Positions 17,406 through 26,074 of a stretch of DNA of 64,000 bases are shown here, one piece after another. Location of the stretch: the NCBI GenBank assembly GCA_964468205.1, contig CAYXVG010000015.1, positions 56,364-120,363 of the forward strand, in the 5' to 3' direction. The notes under the pieces were generated by a model. The model made no database searches. It saw nothing but the letters and a program-made list of their open reading frames with translations, and had not been told where the DNA came from. The stretch is from CAWELS01 sp964468205. GTDB lineage: Bacteria > Acidobacteriota > Terriglobia > Bryobacterales > Bryobacteraceae. Every line of letters begins with the position of its first letter. The first letter of the stretch is position 1. The position numbers and the translations under genes were made by a program.

Positions 17406-18830
17406 GTGACCAAGCTAAACCGCCGTTCTTTCCTGCGAGCGCTCGGAGCCGCGCCGGTCGTCATCGGCTGTTCCAGAAACTCGTCGAAGAACATTCGCGT
17501 TGACGAGGTGTCGATCGGCTTCGAGGATTACCTTTACCGCACGCCGATCAAATTCGGTGGAAACGTTCTCGACCGTGTAACGCTGCTCAACGCCAACGTG
17601 CTTGTCTCCAACGGCGCGGGCGAATCCGCCAAGGGGTTCGGTTCCATGCCGCTCGGCAACATCTGGGCCTATCCGTCGCAGCGGATGCCCTACGAGATTA
17701 CCCTCGAAGCGATGAAGGAACTCTCCCGGCGGATCGAGAAGATCACCGCGGACTACAGGGAAGCGGGCCATCCGGTGGACATCAATGTCGCACTCGAGCC
17801 GGAATACCTGAAGGCCGCCGGCGCCGTCTCCGCCGAACAACAACTCGCCGAGCCGATCCCGAAGCTGGCCACCCAAGTGACGGCCAGCCCCTTCGACGCG
17901 GCCATCCATGACGCCTATGGCAAGCTGTACGGTCTATCGAGCTATCACACCTACGGTCCGGAGTTTATGAACAGGGACCTCTCGGCGTACCTTGGCGCGG
18001 ATTTCGCGGGCGAGTACCTGGAACAGTACGTTCTCAAGGAACCGAAGGAGAGGATGCCGCTTTACCACCTCGTGGGGGCGCTCGATCCTATCACCGAAGC
18101 AGATATCGACCAGAGAATCAACGACGGCCTGCCCGAGACGCTTCCCGAATGGATCCACTACTCCGGCCTCACTCACTTGAAGATAAAACTGAACGGCAGC
18201 GATCTGAAGTGGGACGTGGACCGCGTCGTCACCGTTGATCGGGTAACTTCCGAGGTCCAAGCCGAGCGCAATGTGAGCGAGTGGCGGTATTCGACCGACT
18301 TCAACGAAAAATGCCCCAACGTGGAGTACCTGATCGACTTCCTGAACCAAGTGAAGGAACGCGCTCCTGCGGCGTTCGAACGGATCCAGTACATCGAACA
18401 GCCGACGAAGCGTGACCTTTACGCCGACCGGGAGAACTTGATGCACGAGGCGGCGAAGCTGCGTCCGGTGGTGATCGACGAATCGCTCACCGATCTCGAA
18501 ACACTGCTTTTCGCCCGCGGAATGGGCTACACCGGGGCGGCTCTGAAGGCATGCAAAGGGCAGACGCAGGCGCTGCTCATGGGCGCCGCGGCGCAGAAAC
18601 ACGAGATGTTCCTCTGTGTCCAGGATCTTACGTGCCCCGGGGCGTCGCTGATCCATTCGGCCGGACTTGCCGCCCACGTGCCGGGTGTCGCGGCGATCGA
18701 GGCCAACTCCCGGCAGTACGTGCCGGCCGCCAACGAAGGCTGGGAGGAGAGGTTCCCCGGCGTCTTCGACGTGCGTGACGGCGTTGTTCACACGGGACAG
18801 CTTACCCGCCCAGGACTAAGCGCCGTCTGA
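17406..18830 (+). CDS. Exported enolase-superfamily (mandelate racemase/muconate lactonizing-like) protein
   Basis: About 474 residues. The C-terminal barrel keeps the superfamily catalytic set: the KxK motif in LKIKLNG, metal ligands in STDFNEK (Asp), YIEQP (Glu) and VVIDESL (Asp/Glu), and a later lysine in LKACKGQ. The GTG at 17406 gives an N-terminus with a twin-arginine-like leader and lipobox (NRRSFLRALGAAPVVIGCS), so it may be a Tat-exported lipoprotein, which is unusual for this superfamily. A long insertion of about 50 residues separates KxK from the first metal ligand. The substrate is unknown; racemisation, cycloisomerisation or sugar-acid dehydration are the family options. A sulfatase follows. 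Confidence 0.82.
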   Translation: MTKLNRRSFLRALGAAPVVIGCSRNSSKNIRVDEVSIGFEDYLYRTPIKFGGNVLDRVTLLNANVLVSNGAGESAKGFGSMPLGNIWAYPSQRMPYEITLEAMKELSRRIEKITADYREAGHPVDINVALEPEYLKAAGAVSAEQQLAEPIPKLATQVTASPFDAAIHDAYGKLYGLSSYHTYGPEFMNRDLSAYLGADFAGEYLEQYVLKEPKERMPLYHLVGALDPITEADIDQRINDGLPETLPEWIHYSGLTHLKIKLNGSDLKWDVDRVVTVDRVTSEVQAERNVSEWRYSTDFNEKCPNVEYLIDFLNQVKERAPAAFERIQYIEQPTKRDLYADRENLMHEAAKLRPVVIDESLTDLETLLFARGMGYTGAALKACKGQTQALLMGAAAQKHEMFLCVQDLTCPGASLIHSAGLAAHVPGVAAIEANSRQYVPAANEGWEERFPGVFDVRDGVVHTGQLTRPGLSAV

Positions 18831-18840
18831 CACAGTAGCG

Positions 18841-18874
18841 CAACCGGAAGTGGCATGCGCGCCACCTTCGGTTG
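18841..18874 (+). terminator. Strong hairpin after the enolase-superfamily gene
   Basis: A near-perfect inverted repeat (CAACCGGAAGTGGC, six-base loop, GCCACCTTCGGTTG) starts ten bases after the stop. The stem is about 14 pairs with one mismatch and one G-T pair. There is no uracil run after it, so it may be a non-canonical terminator or a 3' stabiliser. Confidence 0.4.
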
Positions 18875-18978
18875 GGCATGAAGGTGTACCGGGCCTGAGC
18901 CATCCTGCACCGGGAGGCGCGCGGGCTGCTAACAGCCGGAATCCGGGCCTAACGGTTGCCCTTCCCCAACACGGCATA

Positions 18979-18984
18979 TAGAGT
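18979..18984 (+). promoter_or_regulatory. -10-like TAGAGT next to the sulfatase start
   Basis: TAGAGT ends eight bases before the ATG at 18993. There is only a poor purine match for a ribosome binding site. It is placed as in the other candidate leaderless promoters here. Confidence 0.35.
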
Positions 18985-18992
18985 GGTAGTCG

Positions 18993-20438
18993 ATGCAACG
19001 AATCATCGCCTGCGCCGTCCTTTTCATGCTGGCCGCCACTTCCCTGGCGGCCGCGGATCACACCAACTTCGTCTTTATCCTGGCCGACGATCTTGGTTGG
19101 CGTGATCTCAGTTCCTACGGCTCACCGTTCTACGAGACTCCTCACCTTGACCGGCTCGCCGCCACCGGCATGCGCTTCTCCAACGCCTACGCCGCGTGCC
19201 CGGTCTGCTCTCCCACCCGCGCCAGCATCTTGACGGGCAAGTATCCAGTGCGGACCGGTGTCACCGACTACATCGGCGCCAGGCACTCCGAGGCCTGGCC
19301 GCGGAACACGCGGCTTCTACCCGCTCCCTATGAAGGCCAACTAGCTCACGCCGAAGTGACCATCGCGGAGGTTCTCAAAGAGGCCGGCTACGCGACCTTT
19401 TTCGCGGGCAAGTGGCACCTTGGACCAGAAGGCTACTGGCCGGAAGACCAGGGCTTCGACATTAACAAGGGCGGACATGACCGCGGCGGCCCATACGGAG
19501 GCAACAAGTATTTCTCACCCTACGGCAACCCGCGATTGGAGGACGGTCCGGAGGGCGAGCACCTTCCCGACCGGCTAGGCCGCGAAACCGCGAGCTTCAT
19601 TGAGGCGAACCGGGATCGGCCTTTCCTTGCGTATCTTTCGTTCTACTCGGTCCACACGCCGCTGATGGCCCGGCCGGATCTGGAGGCGAAGTATGAGGCC
19701 AAAACGAAGCTGATAGACTTCGCGGGGCCGGAATGGCTCCCCGAGCATATCCGAAAGACCCGCCAGGTTCAGAATCACGCCGTCTATGCCGGAATGGTGG
19801 AAGCGATGGACGCCGCTGCCGGCACGGTCCTCAGCGCTCTGGACCGGCTGGGACTCGCCCGCAACACGGTGGTGCTCTTCATGTCGGACAACGGCGGGCT
19901 CTCGACATCGGAAGGCCATCCCACGGCCAACATCCCGCTTCGGGCCGGAAAGGGCTGGCTGTATGAGGGCGGCGTGCGCGAGCCAATGATTATCCGCGCT
20001 CCGAAGCTCACCCGGCCCGGGGCTGTGAACGATCACGCTGTCACCAGCACCGACTTCTTCCCGACCATTCTTGAACTCGCCGGGCTCGCTCCGCATCCGG
20101 ACATCGACGGCGTCAGCTTGGTCCCGCTCCTTTCCGGCGGGGAACTCGCCGAGGCGCGCCCTCTCTTCTGGCACTACCCCCACTACGGCAACCAGGGCAG
20201 CGCACCTGGAGGAGCCGTCCGGGAAGGCGACTGGAAGCTGATCGAATGGTACGAGGATAACGGCCTCGAGCTGTTCAATCTCGCCGCCGACATCTCCGAG
20301 CGCTACAATCTGGCCGCCCAGCACCCAGACATTGCGAAGGCCCTGCAAGCCAAACTGCGCGCCTGGCTGGACGAGACAGGGGCGAGGATGCCCACCCCGA
20401 ACCCGAACTTCAAACCAAACGAAGACGAGGGGCGTTAG
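18993..20438 (+). CDS. Secreted type I sulfatase (arylsulfatase family)
   Basis: A 481-residue sulfatase with a signal peptide cleaved near residue 21. The formylglycine motif is C72-S-P-T-R76; the cysteine variant needs oxidation by a formylglycine-generating enzyme, not encoded in this window. Metal-site residues appear in ILADDLGW at the N-terminus and in SDNGGLS later, and the GKWHLG segment is typical. Length fits one-domain arylsulfatases and glycosaminoglycan or polysaccharide sulfatases. Neighbours are exported catabolic enzymes, so removal of sulfate from a polysaccharide or small ester is plausible. The gene has its own likely promoter. Confidence 0.95.
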   Translation: MQRIIACAVLFMLAATSLAAADHTNFVFILADDLGWRDLSSYGSPFYETPHLDRLAATGMRFSNAYAACPVCSPTRASILTGKYPVRTGVTDYIGARHSEAWPRNTRLLPAPYEGQLAHAEVTIAEVLKEAGYATFFAGKWHLGPEGYWPEDQGFDINKGGHDRGGPYGGNKYFSPYGNPRLEDGPEGEHLPDRLGRETASFIEANRDRPFLAYLSFYSVHTPLMARPDLEAKYEAKTKLIDFAGPEWLPEHIRKTRQVQNHAVYAGMVEAMDAAAGTVLSALDRLGLARNTVVLFMSDNGGLSTSEGHPTANIPLRAGKGWLYEGGVREPMIIRAPKLTRPGAVNDHAVTSTDFFPTILELAGLAPHPDIDGVSLVPLLSGGELAEARPLFWHYPHYGNQGSAPGGAVREGDWKLIEWYEDNGLELFNLAADISERYNLAAQHPDIAKALQAKLRAWLDETGARMPTPNPNFKPNEDEGR

Positions 20439-20484
20439 CCGCAAAGCGCCGCGGACGCTTCGCACTCCCCTCCCGCTTATAGCT

Positions 20485-20490
20485 TATAAT
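20485..20490 (+). promoter_or_regulatory. Consensus TATAAT next to the carbon-nitrogen hydrolase start
   Basis: A perfect TATAAT ends seven bases before the ATG at 20498, with CTGCTGC in between and no ribosome binding site. This is the cleanest candidate leaderless promoter in the window. No -35 hexamer is recognisable at 16-19 bases. Confidence 0.55.
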
Positions 20491-20497
20491 CTGCTGC

Positions 20498-21799
20498 ATG
20501 CACCGGCTACTCCTCGCGCTTACAGCCGTGGTGGCCGCGCCTGCCGCGCAACCGCTCTACGAACAGTCCGCCTTTGTCCCCGGATCTGATGGCACGCCAG
20601 CGGGTTGGCAAGTGTGGACTCCAAGGCAGGAAATTGCGCCTCGGCTCTTCGTCGATTCGGTCCACAGCCTGGGCGGACCCGGCTCGCTCGGCGTGTCGGC
20701 CGCGAGCGTTCCGGGTACGACCGGCGGATGGCAGCGGTCTGTCGAAGGCGTGACGGAAGGGCAGTGGTACCGCTTCGTCGCCCACTATCGCGCCGAAAGG
20801 CTCGACTACGAACCGCGGCAGGTGGTTCCCCGTCTTGCCTGGGCTGATGCGCATGGCAGAGAGGCCGGGCGTCCGGACTACGCCTACTCGACGGAGCCCG
20901 CCGGAAGCTGGAAGCGAGTCTCCATGGACGCGCCAGCACCCGCGGGCGCCACCGTGGCCAGAATTCAACTGCTGCTTTGGGACTCCCAGACCGGAGTTGT
21001 CTTCTGGGACAAGATCTCGCTGACCCCGATCCCGAACCCCACTCCACGCCTCGTCAAGGTAGCCTCAATCAACCTCCGCCCGCGGGAGACCGGGTCCGCC
21101 GCCGAAAGCGTTTCCCGCTTTATCGAAGCTGTCGATGCCACCATGCCGGAGGATGTTGACGTGATTGTCCTACCGGAAGGCATCACCGCGGTGGGCACTG
21201 GCAAAAAGTACATCGAGGTCGCCGAACCCGTGCCCGGACCCACCACCAAACGCCTGGGCGCGCTCGCCCGGCGGCACAGCGCGTATCTCGCGGCGGGTCT
21301 CTACGAGAAAGAGGGACCGGTGCTCTACAATACAGCCGTGCTGATAGACCGGTCGGGCGAGTTGATCGGAAAGTACCGCAAGGTTTACATCCCGCGCGAG
21401 GAGACTGAAGCCGGTATCACACCAGGGTCGCATTATCCGGTCTTCTCCACCGACTTCGGACGCATCGGCATGATGATCTGCTGGGACATACAGTATGCGG
21501 ATCCGGCCCGGGCCCTCACGCTGGCCGGAGCCGAAATGCTGATCGTCCCCATTTGGGGCGGTAGTGATATCCTCGCCAGGGCGCGCGCTATCGAAAACCG
21601 GGTCTTCGTTGTGAGCTCCGGCTATGACCACCCGACCCGCATCATCGACCCTGACGGCGAAGTGTTGAGCGTAGCCGCCAAGGACGGCGCCGCAGCCATT
21701 GCCACCATCGACCTAAACAAGCGATACCTCGATGAGTGGCTGGGAGACATGCGCGGCCGTTTTCGGAAGGAACTGCGCCTCGACGTTCCTGTTCGGTAG
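20498..21799 (+). CDS. Secreted carbon-nitrogen hydrolase with N-terminal beta domain
   Basis: A 433-residue protein with a short signal peptide, an N-terminal domain of about 150 residues that looks like a carbohydrate-binding-type beta sandwich, and a C-terminal nitrilase-superfamily domain. The catalytic Glu-Lys-Cys triad is visible: VLPEGITAVG (Glu), GKYRKVYIPRE (Lys) and MMICWDIQY (Cys). Family members hydrolyse nitriles, amides or carbamoyl groups. A signal peptide plus an accessory binding domain is an uncommon form, seen mainly in groups with large secreted catabolic repertoires. The substrate is not predictable. Confidence 0.85.
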   Translation: MHRLLLALTAVVAAPAAQPLYEQSAFVPGSDGTPAGWQVWTPRQEIAPRLFVDSVHSLGGPGSLGVSAASVPGTTGGWQRSVEGVTEGQWYRFVAHYRAERLDYEPRQVVPRLAWADAHGREAGRPDYAYSTEPAGSWKRVSMDAPAPAGATVARIQLLLWDSQTGVVFWDKISLTPIPNPTPRLVKVASINLRPRETGSAAESVSRFIEAVDATMPEDVDVIVLPEGITAVGTGKKYIEVAEPVPGPTTKRLGALARRHSAYLAAGLYEKEGPVLYNTAVLIDRSGELIGKYRKVYIPREETEAGITPGSHYPVFSTDFGRIGMMICWDIQYADPARALTLAGAEMLIVPIWGGSDILARARAIENRVFVVSSGYDHPTRIIDPDGEVLSVAAKDGAAAIATIDLNKRYLDEWLGDMRGRFRKELRLDVPVR

Positions 21800-21828
21800 G
21801 GATGGCGGGAAGTCAGGTTCTCCGGGTC

Positions 21829-22146
21829 TCAGTCCGCTTTTCCCAAGCGGATCAATCCCTTCACCGGTTCATTCGCATCCACTGGCTTGCCCTTGCGCAA
21901 GATCACAATCTTCCCCTGGCGCGCCAAGAAGAGCGCCTGTTGCCTGGCCGTGTTCAGGTACCTCCGCCATTCGCCCGGCGGCGGCGTCACCGGCTTCCAT
22001 TGCCGGACAGCGAACTCCTCGGCCACCTGGTTCGGGGTCAGCGACTTGCCGGGCGGCAGCGCCGCCACCATTTCCAGTATGACTTCGGCCACCGGGTCCG
22101 CTTTCTGGCCCTTGCTATCCGGCATCGGCACTTTCACCGTGACCAC
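21829..22146 (-). CDS. DUF3253 family protein
   Basis: A 105-residue protein matching the small DUF3253 family: a helix-turn-helix-like fold with PPGKSLTPNQVAEEF, a central basic LNTARQQALFLARQGKIVIL and the C-terminal GKPVDANEPVKGLIRL. The GTG start at 22146 overlaps the last 13 bases of the deacetylase gene, so translation is probably coupled. The fold suggests nucleic-acid binding, but no function is known. It is the last gene of a three-gene minus-strand operon. Confidence 0.75.
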   Translation of the reverse strand: MVTVKVPMPDSKGQKADPVAEVILEMVAALPPGKSLTPNQVAEEFAVRQWKPVTPPPGEWRRYLNTARQQALFLARQGKIVILRKGKPVDANEPVKGLIRLGKAD

Positions 22147-22949
22147 CCCAGCCGCTCATGCTCGGACCGGATGTGCCCCGTCACGGAGAGAAACGTGTCC
22201 GTCCATATTTCTTCTCGATGCGCGGCCAGCCAGGCTAGCAATGTTCGGTGCGCCTCCCTCGAAACGCTCAAATAAGGCCCTTCGACGCCATGAAACATAA
22301 TCACCGCCAGGCCGCCGGCATCCACGGCTTCCCGAACGAATGCAATCAACTCGTCTCCGCTCACGTCTTCCACGGCCCAACTGGGAACATTGTAGAAGTC
22401 AATCGACTTCAGGTTCGCCACAACCTCGCGGTCTCCTCCGCCGCGCGCCGCCGGAAACATCGGCCGGATGCCCCCGACGACGGACTCGCCGCCCGCCGTC
22501 AGGTCGCAGCACGTGTAGGCGAACGTGCGCTCGCTCAGGCCGTCCACCGCCGCCAACGTCGTATTCATGGCGGCAACCTCGCTCGCGTAGCGCCGCGGAG
22601 TATAGTTTTCTAGTATCCACTCGGGATTCACCCAGTCGCGGATCGCCCCACTCGCCGCCTTTCGGAGACAGGGGTGGAACACCGTATGGTTGCCGAGTTC
22701 GTGCCCGCGCGTCGCCATCGCGCGCCACTCTTCGAGGCGTTTCGCCAGCGAAGGCGAATGTCCAGGCACGTAGAAGGTTCCCTTCAGGCCGACTGCGTCC
22801 AGGTCGACGGCGGCCCGGTCGAGATGCGCATCGATACCGTCGTCGTAGGTGAGCGCGACGGCGGCTTCCGCACCGTCCGGCCACTCAAACACCTGCCCGT
22901 GCAGTCCGGAGACCGCGAGCAGCGCAAATATCGCCACGGATCTAGCCAT
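22134..22949 (-). CDS. Secreted polysaccharide deacetylase (NodB domain)
   Basis: About 271 residues with a signal peptide (SVAIFALLAVSGLHG). The NodB-type motifs are present: LTYDDGIDAH (metal-binding Asp pair) and GNHTVFHP (metal-binding histidines). Later sequence (VIMFHGVEGP) is typical of the C-terminal motif. It probably removes acetyl groups from a polysaccharide. The ATG at 22949 overlaps the upstream glycosidase gene by eight bases and has GGAGGT upstream, so I chose it over an in-frame start at 22964. Confidence 0.9.
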   Translation of the reverse strand: MARSVAIFALLAVSGLHGQVFEWPDGAEAAVALTYDDGIDAHLDRAAVDLDAVGLKGTFYVPGHSPSLAKRLEEWRAMATRGHELGNHTVFHPCLRKAASGAIRDWVNPEWILENYTPRRYASEVAAMNTTLAAVDGLSERTFAYTCCDLTAGGESVVGGIRPMFPAARGGGDREVVANLKSIDFYNVPSWAVEDVSGDELIAFVREAVDAGGLAVIMFHGVEGPYLSVSREAHRTLLAWLAAHREEIWTDTFLSVTGHIRSEHERLGWSR

Positions 22950-25026
22950 AGCTGACCTCCACAATCTGATGCCCCGTCACCTTGGGCACGACGAACTCCA
23001 CCCGCCCGCTGCGGATTTCGAACTCCAGCGCCTTTCCCTCCGGTGCGAGCCTCACCGCACTCACGCCCTTCGCCAGCCGTACCGAGACCTTCACATCCAA
23101 GATGGGAATCACGTCCTCAATCACATCGAAGTCCTGCCCGCGGCGCTCGGGGATGTAGTGCAGCAGATGCACCACCCACCGGTTCTGATCGGATTGCTCA
23201 TTCACCGCCGTCAGCGCGGTCGATGGCGCGTCAATCTTCAGCACCGGTTCGGGCAGTAGATCGCCGAGCGCGTTGCTGACCATCGATTTCACCCACCGCG
23301 GAGCATTTTGCTGGTACTGCCCGAACACCGGGTGCATGAAGTAGATGGCCCGCCCGTTTCGGGTCACCCCGGGATAGCCGTACTTGCCCGAGGACGGCGT
23401 ATGCCGGTGGGAGCAGAAGTGTTCCCATGTACGGTTGAAGTAAGGCACGATAGTCTGCACGAGCTCCTGTGCGCCGGCCAACTCCACCCGCTTGCCCGGC
23501 TGATACATCACGTGCTCCACACTGGCCAGTCCTGCGCCAACCGGGCCATTGGGAACAAGGAAGTCCGGACTGTAAGGAGCGTCGCCAATGAGTTTCAGCC
23601 CGAGCGAGCGCAGGGCGAACTCGGAGCCCTCCGGGTTCAGCCCGGATTCGTAACTCGCTAGCAACCCGCCACCTTGGTCCACAAATCCGTCGATCTTCTT
23701 CGCCAGCGCCGGCGACACCGGAATGTTATCAGGCAGGATGAGCAGTTTGTATCTCCCGAGGTCCGACGTCGAATCGATCATGTCGAACTGCTGCGCCAAC
23801 TCCTGCAGCATCCGTGTCACTCCGAACGCCGCGGGCGGAACCTGCCGGGCCGCGCCGCCAAGAAACTCTTCCGGCGTCAACACGCCGATATCCACGACCG
23901 GCTTCGCCCCAGCGCACCAAGGCTCCTTCTGCTCCACTTGTTTGTAAACCTGGCCGATCAGCTCATACGCCGCCTTGTCAATCAGCCCGTCCGGTGGAAG
24001 CTGGTCCCCCACCGAACACTTCGCCCCCAGCGCGAGCATCTGAAAGCACTCGTACTCGAGCGCCGCAAGGTTCTTGTAAGAATGGAAGTCGCCCCACGAG
24101 GTGTGGAACTTCCCCGTCATCCCCATACTGTCGATGCCCAGGTTGCGCGTGTAGCGGACCTTGAGCGGGAAATCGAGGTACCCCCAGCCGCCGCTTGGCA
24201 GCGATTCGAGCTCCCAGTGCGTATAGGCCTTGGCCACTTCCCGGTGCCGCGGACCGATGTGGCCGGCATTGTAGAAGATGGTGGAGTTGCGTTCCAGTCC
24301 GCGGATGAAATCCGTCATCTCCAGCTTGTAGGCATTGATGGTGTCGAGCGCGTGCGTGCGCCGATCGGATGCGCTGGCGGGGTCGAGCCCAGCCATTTCT
24401 TGAAGCGGGATGCACCACTTGCAGGAACACGGCTGCGGTGACACGATGTCGAGGAACAGGCCGTCGACGGGTACCGCACGGTACATGTCGGCGATCTGCT
24501 CCTTGATGAAGTCGCGGTACGGTGAGTTCACGCAGAGGCGACGGTAGAAGCCCGGCTCGAAGCGCGCCCCCCGCTGCGGCCGGCCTTCGGGATCGCGCGT
24601 CAGCCATTCGGGCTCGGTCATCGCCGTATAGTGATCCCACTGGATCGTGACGTAGATGGGGACGCGGATGTTGCGCTTGTGCAGGACTTCGATCTGCTCC
24701 TCGAGCAGCTTCCTCCGAAGATGCGGGTGCCGGCGCTCGGGAAACTTCTTCGTATCGTAGTAGATCCACCCGTGGTGGCAGCGGCCGAAGCAGGTGATAG
24801 AGTTGATGCGCGCGCCCTCCACGACATCGGCAAACTCCTCCGGATCGAACTTCGCGCCGACGCCTTCGATGTCTTCACTGGTGTGAAAATCCAGATGCAC
24901 CTGGCGGAAGCGCAACTCCGGAGCGTCCGGGTTTCCCTGCGCGAACGTCACGCCGGAGGGCAGTGCGGCAGCGCCTGCGGCGGCCAGCCTCATGAAGTCT
25001 CTGCGGTCGAGTTCCATGAACTCCAT
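22942..25026 (-). CDS. Tat-exported GHL6-type glycosidase with beta-galactosidase trimerisation-like domain
   Basis: A 694-residue protein. A twin-arginine leader (DRRDFMRLAAAGAAALPSG) is followed by a TIM-barrel region typical of hypothetical glycosyl hydrolase 6 (GHL6) proteins, with HLDFHTSEDIEGVGAKFDPEEF, GWIYYDTKKFP and DGLFLDIVSP as landmarks. The middle (YKLLILPDNIPVSPALAKKIDGFVDQGGGLLAS) resembles the beta-galactosidase trimerisation domain, a glutamine-amidotransferase-like fold, and a beta domain ends the protein. Both ATG 25026 and ATG 25017 are possible. It heads an operon with the deacetylase and DUF3253 genes, so it probably cleaves an acetylated glycan. The linkage is unknown. 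Confidence 0.82.
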   Translation of the reverse strand: MEFMELDRRDFMRLAAAGAAALPSGVTFAQGNPDAPELRFRQVHLDFHTSEDIEGVGAKFDPEEFADVVEGARINSITCFGRCHHGWIYYDTKKFPERRHPHLRRKLLEEQIEVLHKRNIRVPIYVTIQWDHYTAMTEPEWLTRDPEGRPQRGARFEPGFYRRLCVNSPYRDFIKEQIADMYRAVPVDGLFLDIVSPQPCSCKWCIPLQEMAGLDPASASDRRTHALDTINAYKLEMTDFIRGLERNSTIFYNAGHIGPRHREVAKAYTHWELESLPSGGWGYLDFPLKVRYTRNLGIDSMGMTGKFHTSWGDFHSYKNLAALEYECFQMLALGAKCSVGDQLPPDGLIDKAAYELIGQVYKQVEQKEPWCAGAKPVVDIGVLTPEEFLGGAARQVPPAAFGVTRMLQELAQQFDMIDSTSDLGRYKLLILPDNIPVSPALAKKIDGFVDQGGGLLASYESGLNPEGSEFALRSLGLKLIGDAPYSPDFLVPNGPVGAGLASVEHVMYQPGKRVELAGAQELVQTIVPYFNRTWEHFCSHRHTPSSGKYGYPGVTRNGRAIYFMHPVFGQYQQNAPRWVKSMVSNALGDLLPEPVLKIDAPSTALTAVNEQSDQNRWVVHLLHYIPERRGQDFDVIEDVIPILDVKVSVRLAKGVSAVRLAPEGKALEFEIRSGRVEFVVPKVTGHQIVEVSYG

Positions 25027-25062
25027 TCAAGCACGGATGCGATAATCTTGGAGAGGCGCGAA

Positions 25063-26049
25063 ATGGTCAGGGTAACGGTCCTCCTCGCTGCGATTCTCTC
25101 CGCCGCCGGGCAGCCGGCCGGCTATCCCGGCGCGTCGAAGAAGGATCCGGGGCCCTGGCAGCTGGCCATCCGCCGCGGGGTGTGGGTTGACCAGAACCGC
25201 GACAGCCGGGAGGTACCGTGGAAGATCTACTATCCGATGGGCGCGAAGGATCCCTTGCCGGTAGTAGTGTGGTCACATGGGCTGGGCGGTTCCCGGGAAG
25301 GAGGGGAGTATCTGGGCCGGAGCCTCGCCTCTCACGGCTACGTGGCGGTTCATATCGAGCACCTTGGCTCTGACCGGGAGGCGCTGCGTGAAGCGATGCA
25401 GGGCGCAGGCGATGCGCTTGGCAGAGCCGCACGCAATCCTGGCGCGGCGGCCGGCCGCTTCGGAGACCTCGCCTTCGCCGTTTCTCAACTGGACGCCATG
25501 CAGAGTGAGGGGGAATTCTCGGGTCTATTGGATACTGCTAGCATGGGTATCTCCGGCCACTCTTACGGCGCCATCTCCACCCTGGTCGCCGCCGGCCGCC
25601 GCCTTCCAGGCGCCGGCCAAAATTTCGCCGTAAGGCGCTTCAAAGCGGCCTTCGCTATGAGCCCCTCGCCCCCGCGCAACTCCCTCCTGAGCCTCGATGA
25701 AGTGTTCGGCGAGATGCTGATGCCCATTTTCCACCTCACCGGGACGGATGACCGGTCCCCTTTCGAGGACTTCGGACCCGCCGAACGGCGCATCCCATTC
25801 GACACCATCACTAACGTTCCGCAGTATCTGTTGATTCTCAATGGCGGCACTCACATGACGTTCTCCGGCAGGCGGCCCTCCGCCTATCCGGAACTCCGCC
25901 GTCACCATGACCTCATCCGCATCGCCGCGGTGACATTCTGGGACGCTTACCTGAAAAATGACGCGGCCGCCCGGGCCTGGCTCACCGGCGGCGGCTATGC
26001 GAGCCTGCTGGGCGACGCGGCTACCTTCGAGTTCAAGCCGCCGCGTTAG
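25063..26049 (+). CDS. Secreted alpha/beta hydrolase (chlorophyllase/PAF-acetylhydrolase-like)
   Basis: About 328 residues with a short signal peptide. The oxyanion motif HGLGGSREG, nucleophile GHSYG, acidic TGTDDRSP and histidine GGTHMTF are in the expected order, so the catalytic triad looks intact. It resembles poorly characterised secreted lipases/esterases near the PAF-acetylhydrolase and chlorophyllase group. GATAAT at 25041-25046 is a possible -10 and GGAGAGG a ribosome binding site. The start lies only 36 bases from the divergent glycosidase gene. Confidence 0.82.
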   Translation: MVRVTVLLAAILSAAGQPAGYPGASKKDPGPWQLAIRRGVWVDQNRDSREVPWKIYYPMGAKDPLPVVVWSHGLGGSREGGEYLGRSLASHGYVAVHIEHLGSDREALREAMQGAGDALGRAARNPGAAAGRFGDLAFAVSQLDAMQSEGEFSGLLDTASMGISGHSYGAISTLVAAGRRLPGAGQNFAVRRFKAAFAMSPSPPRNSLLSLDEVFGEMLMPIFHLTGTDDRSPFEDFGPAERRIPFDTITNVPQYLLILNGGTHMTFSGRRPSAYPELRRHHDLIRIAAVTFWDAYLKNDAAARAWLTGGGYASLLGDAATFEFKPPR

Positions 26050-26074
26050 CCGGACATCCATACCGGCGACCGGC

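Noticed and set aside
18996..20438. Adjacent formylglycine-generating enzyme for the sulfatase.
   Set aside because: No protein with an FGE-sulfatase domain is present in the window.
22134..22149. Possible fusion of the deacetylase and DUF3253 reading frames.
   Set aside because: They are in different frames with proper stop and GTG start; it is an ordinary operon overlap.
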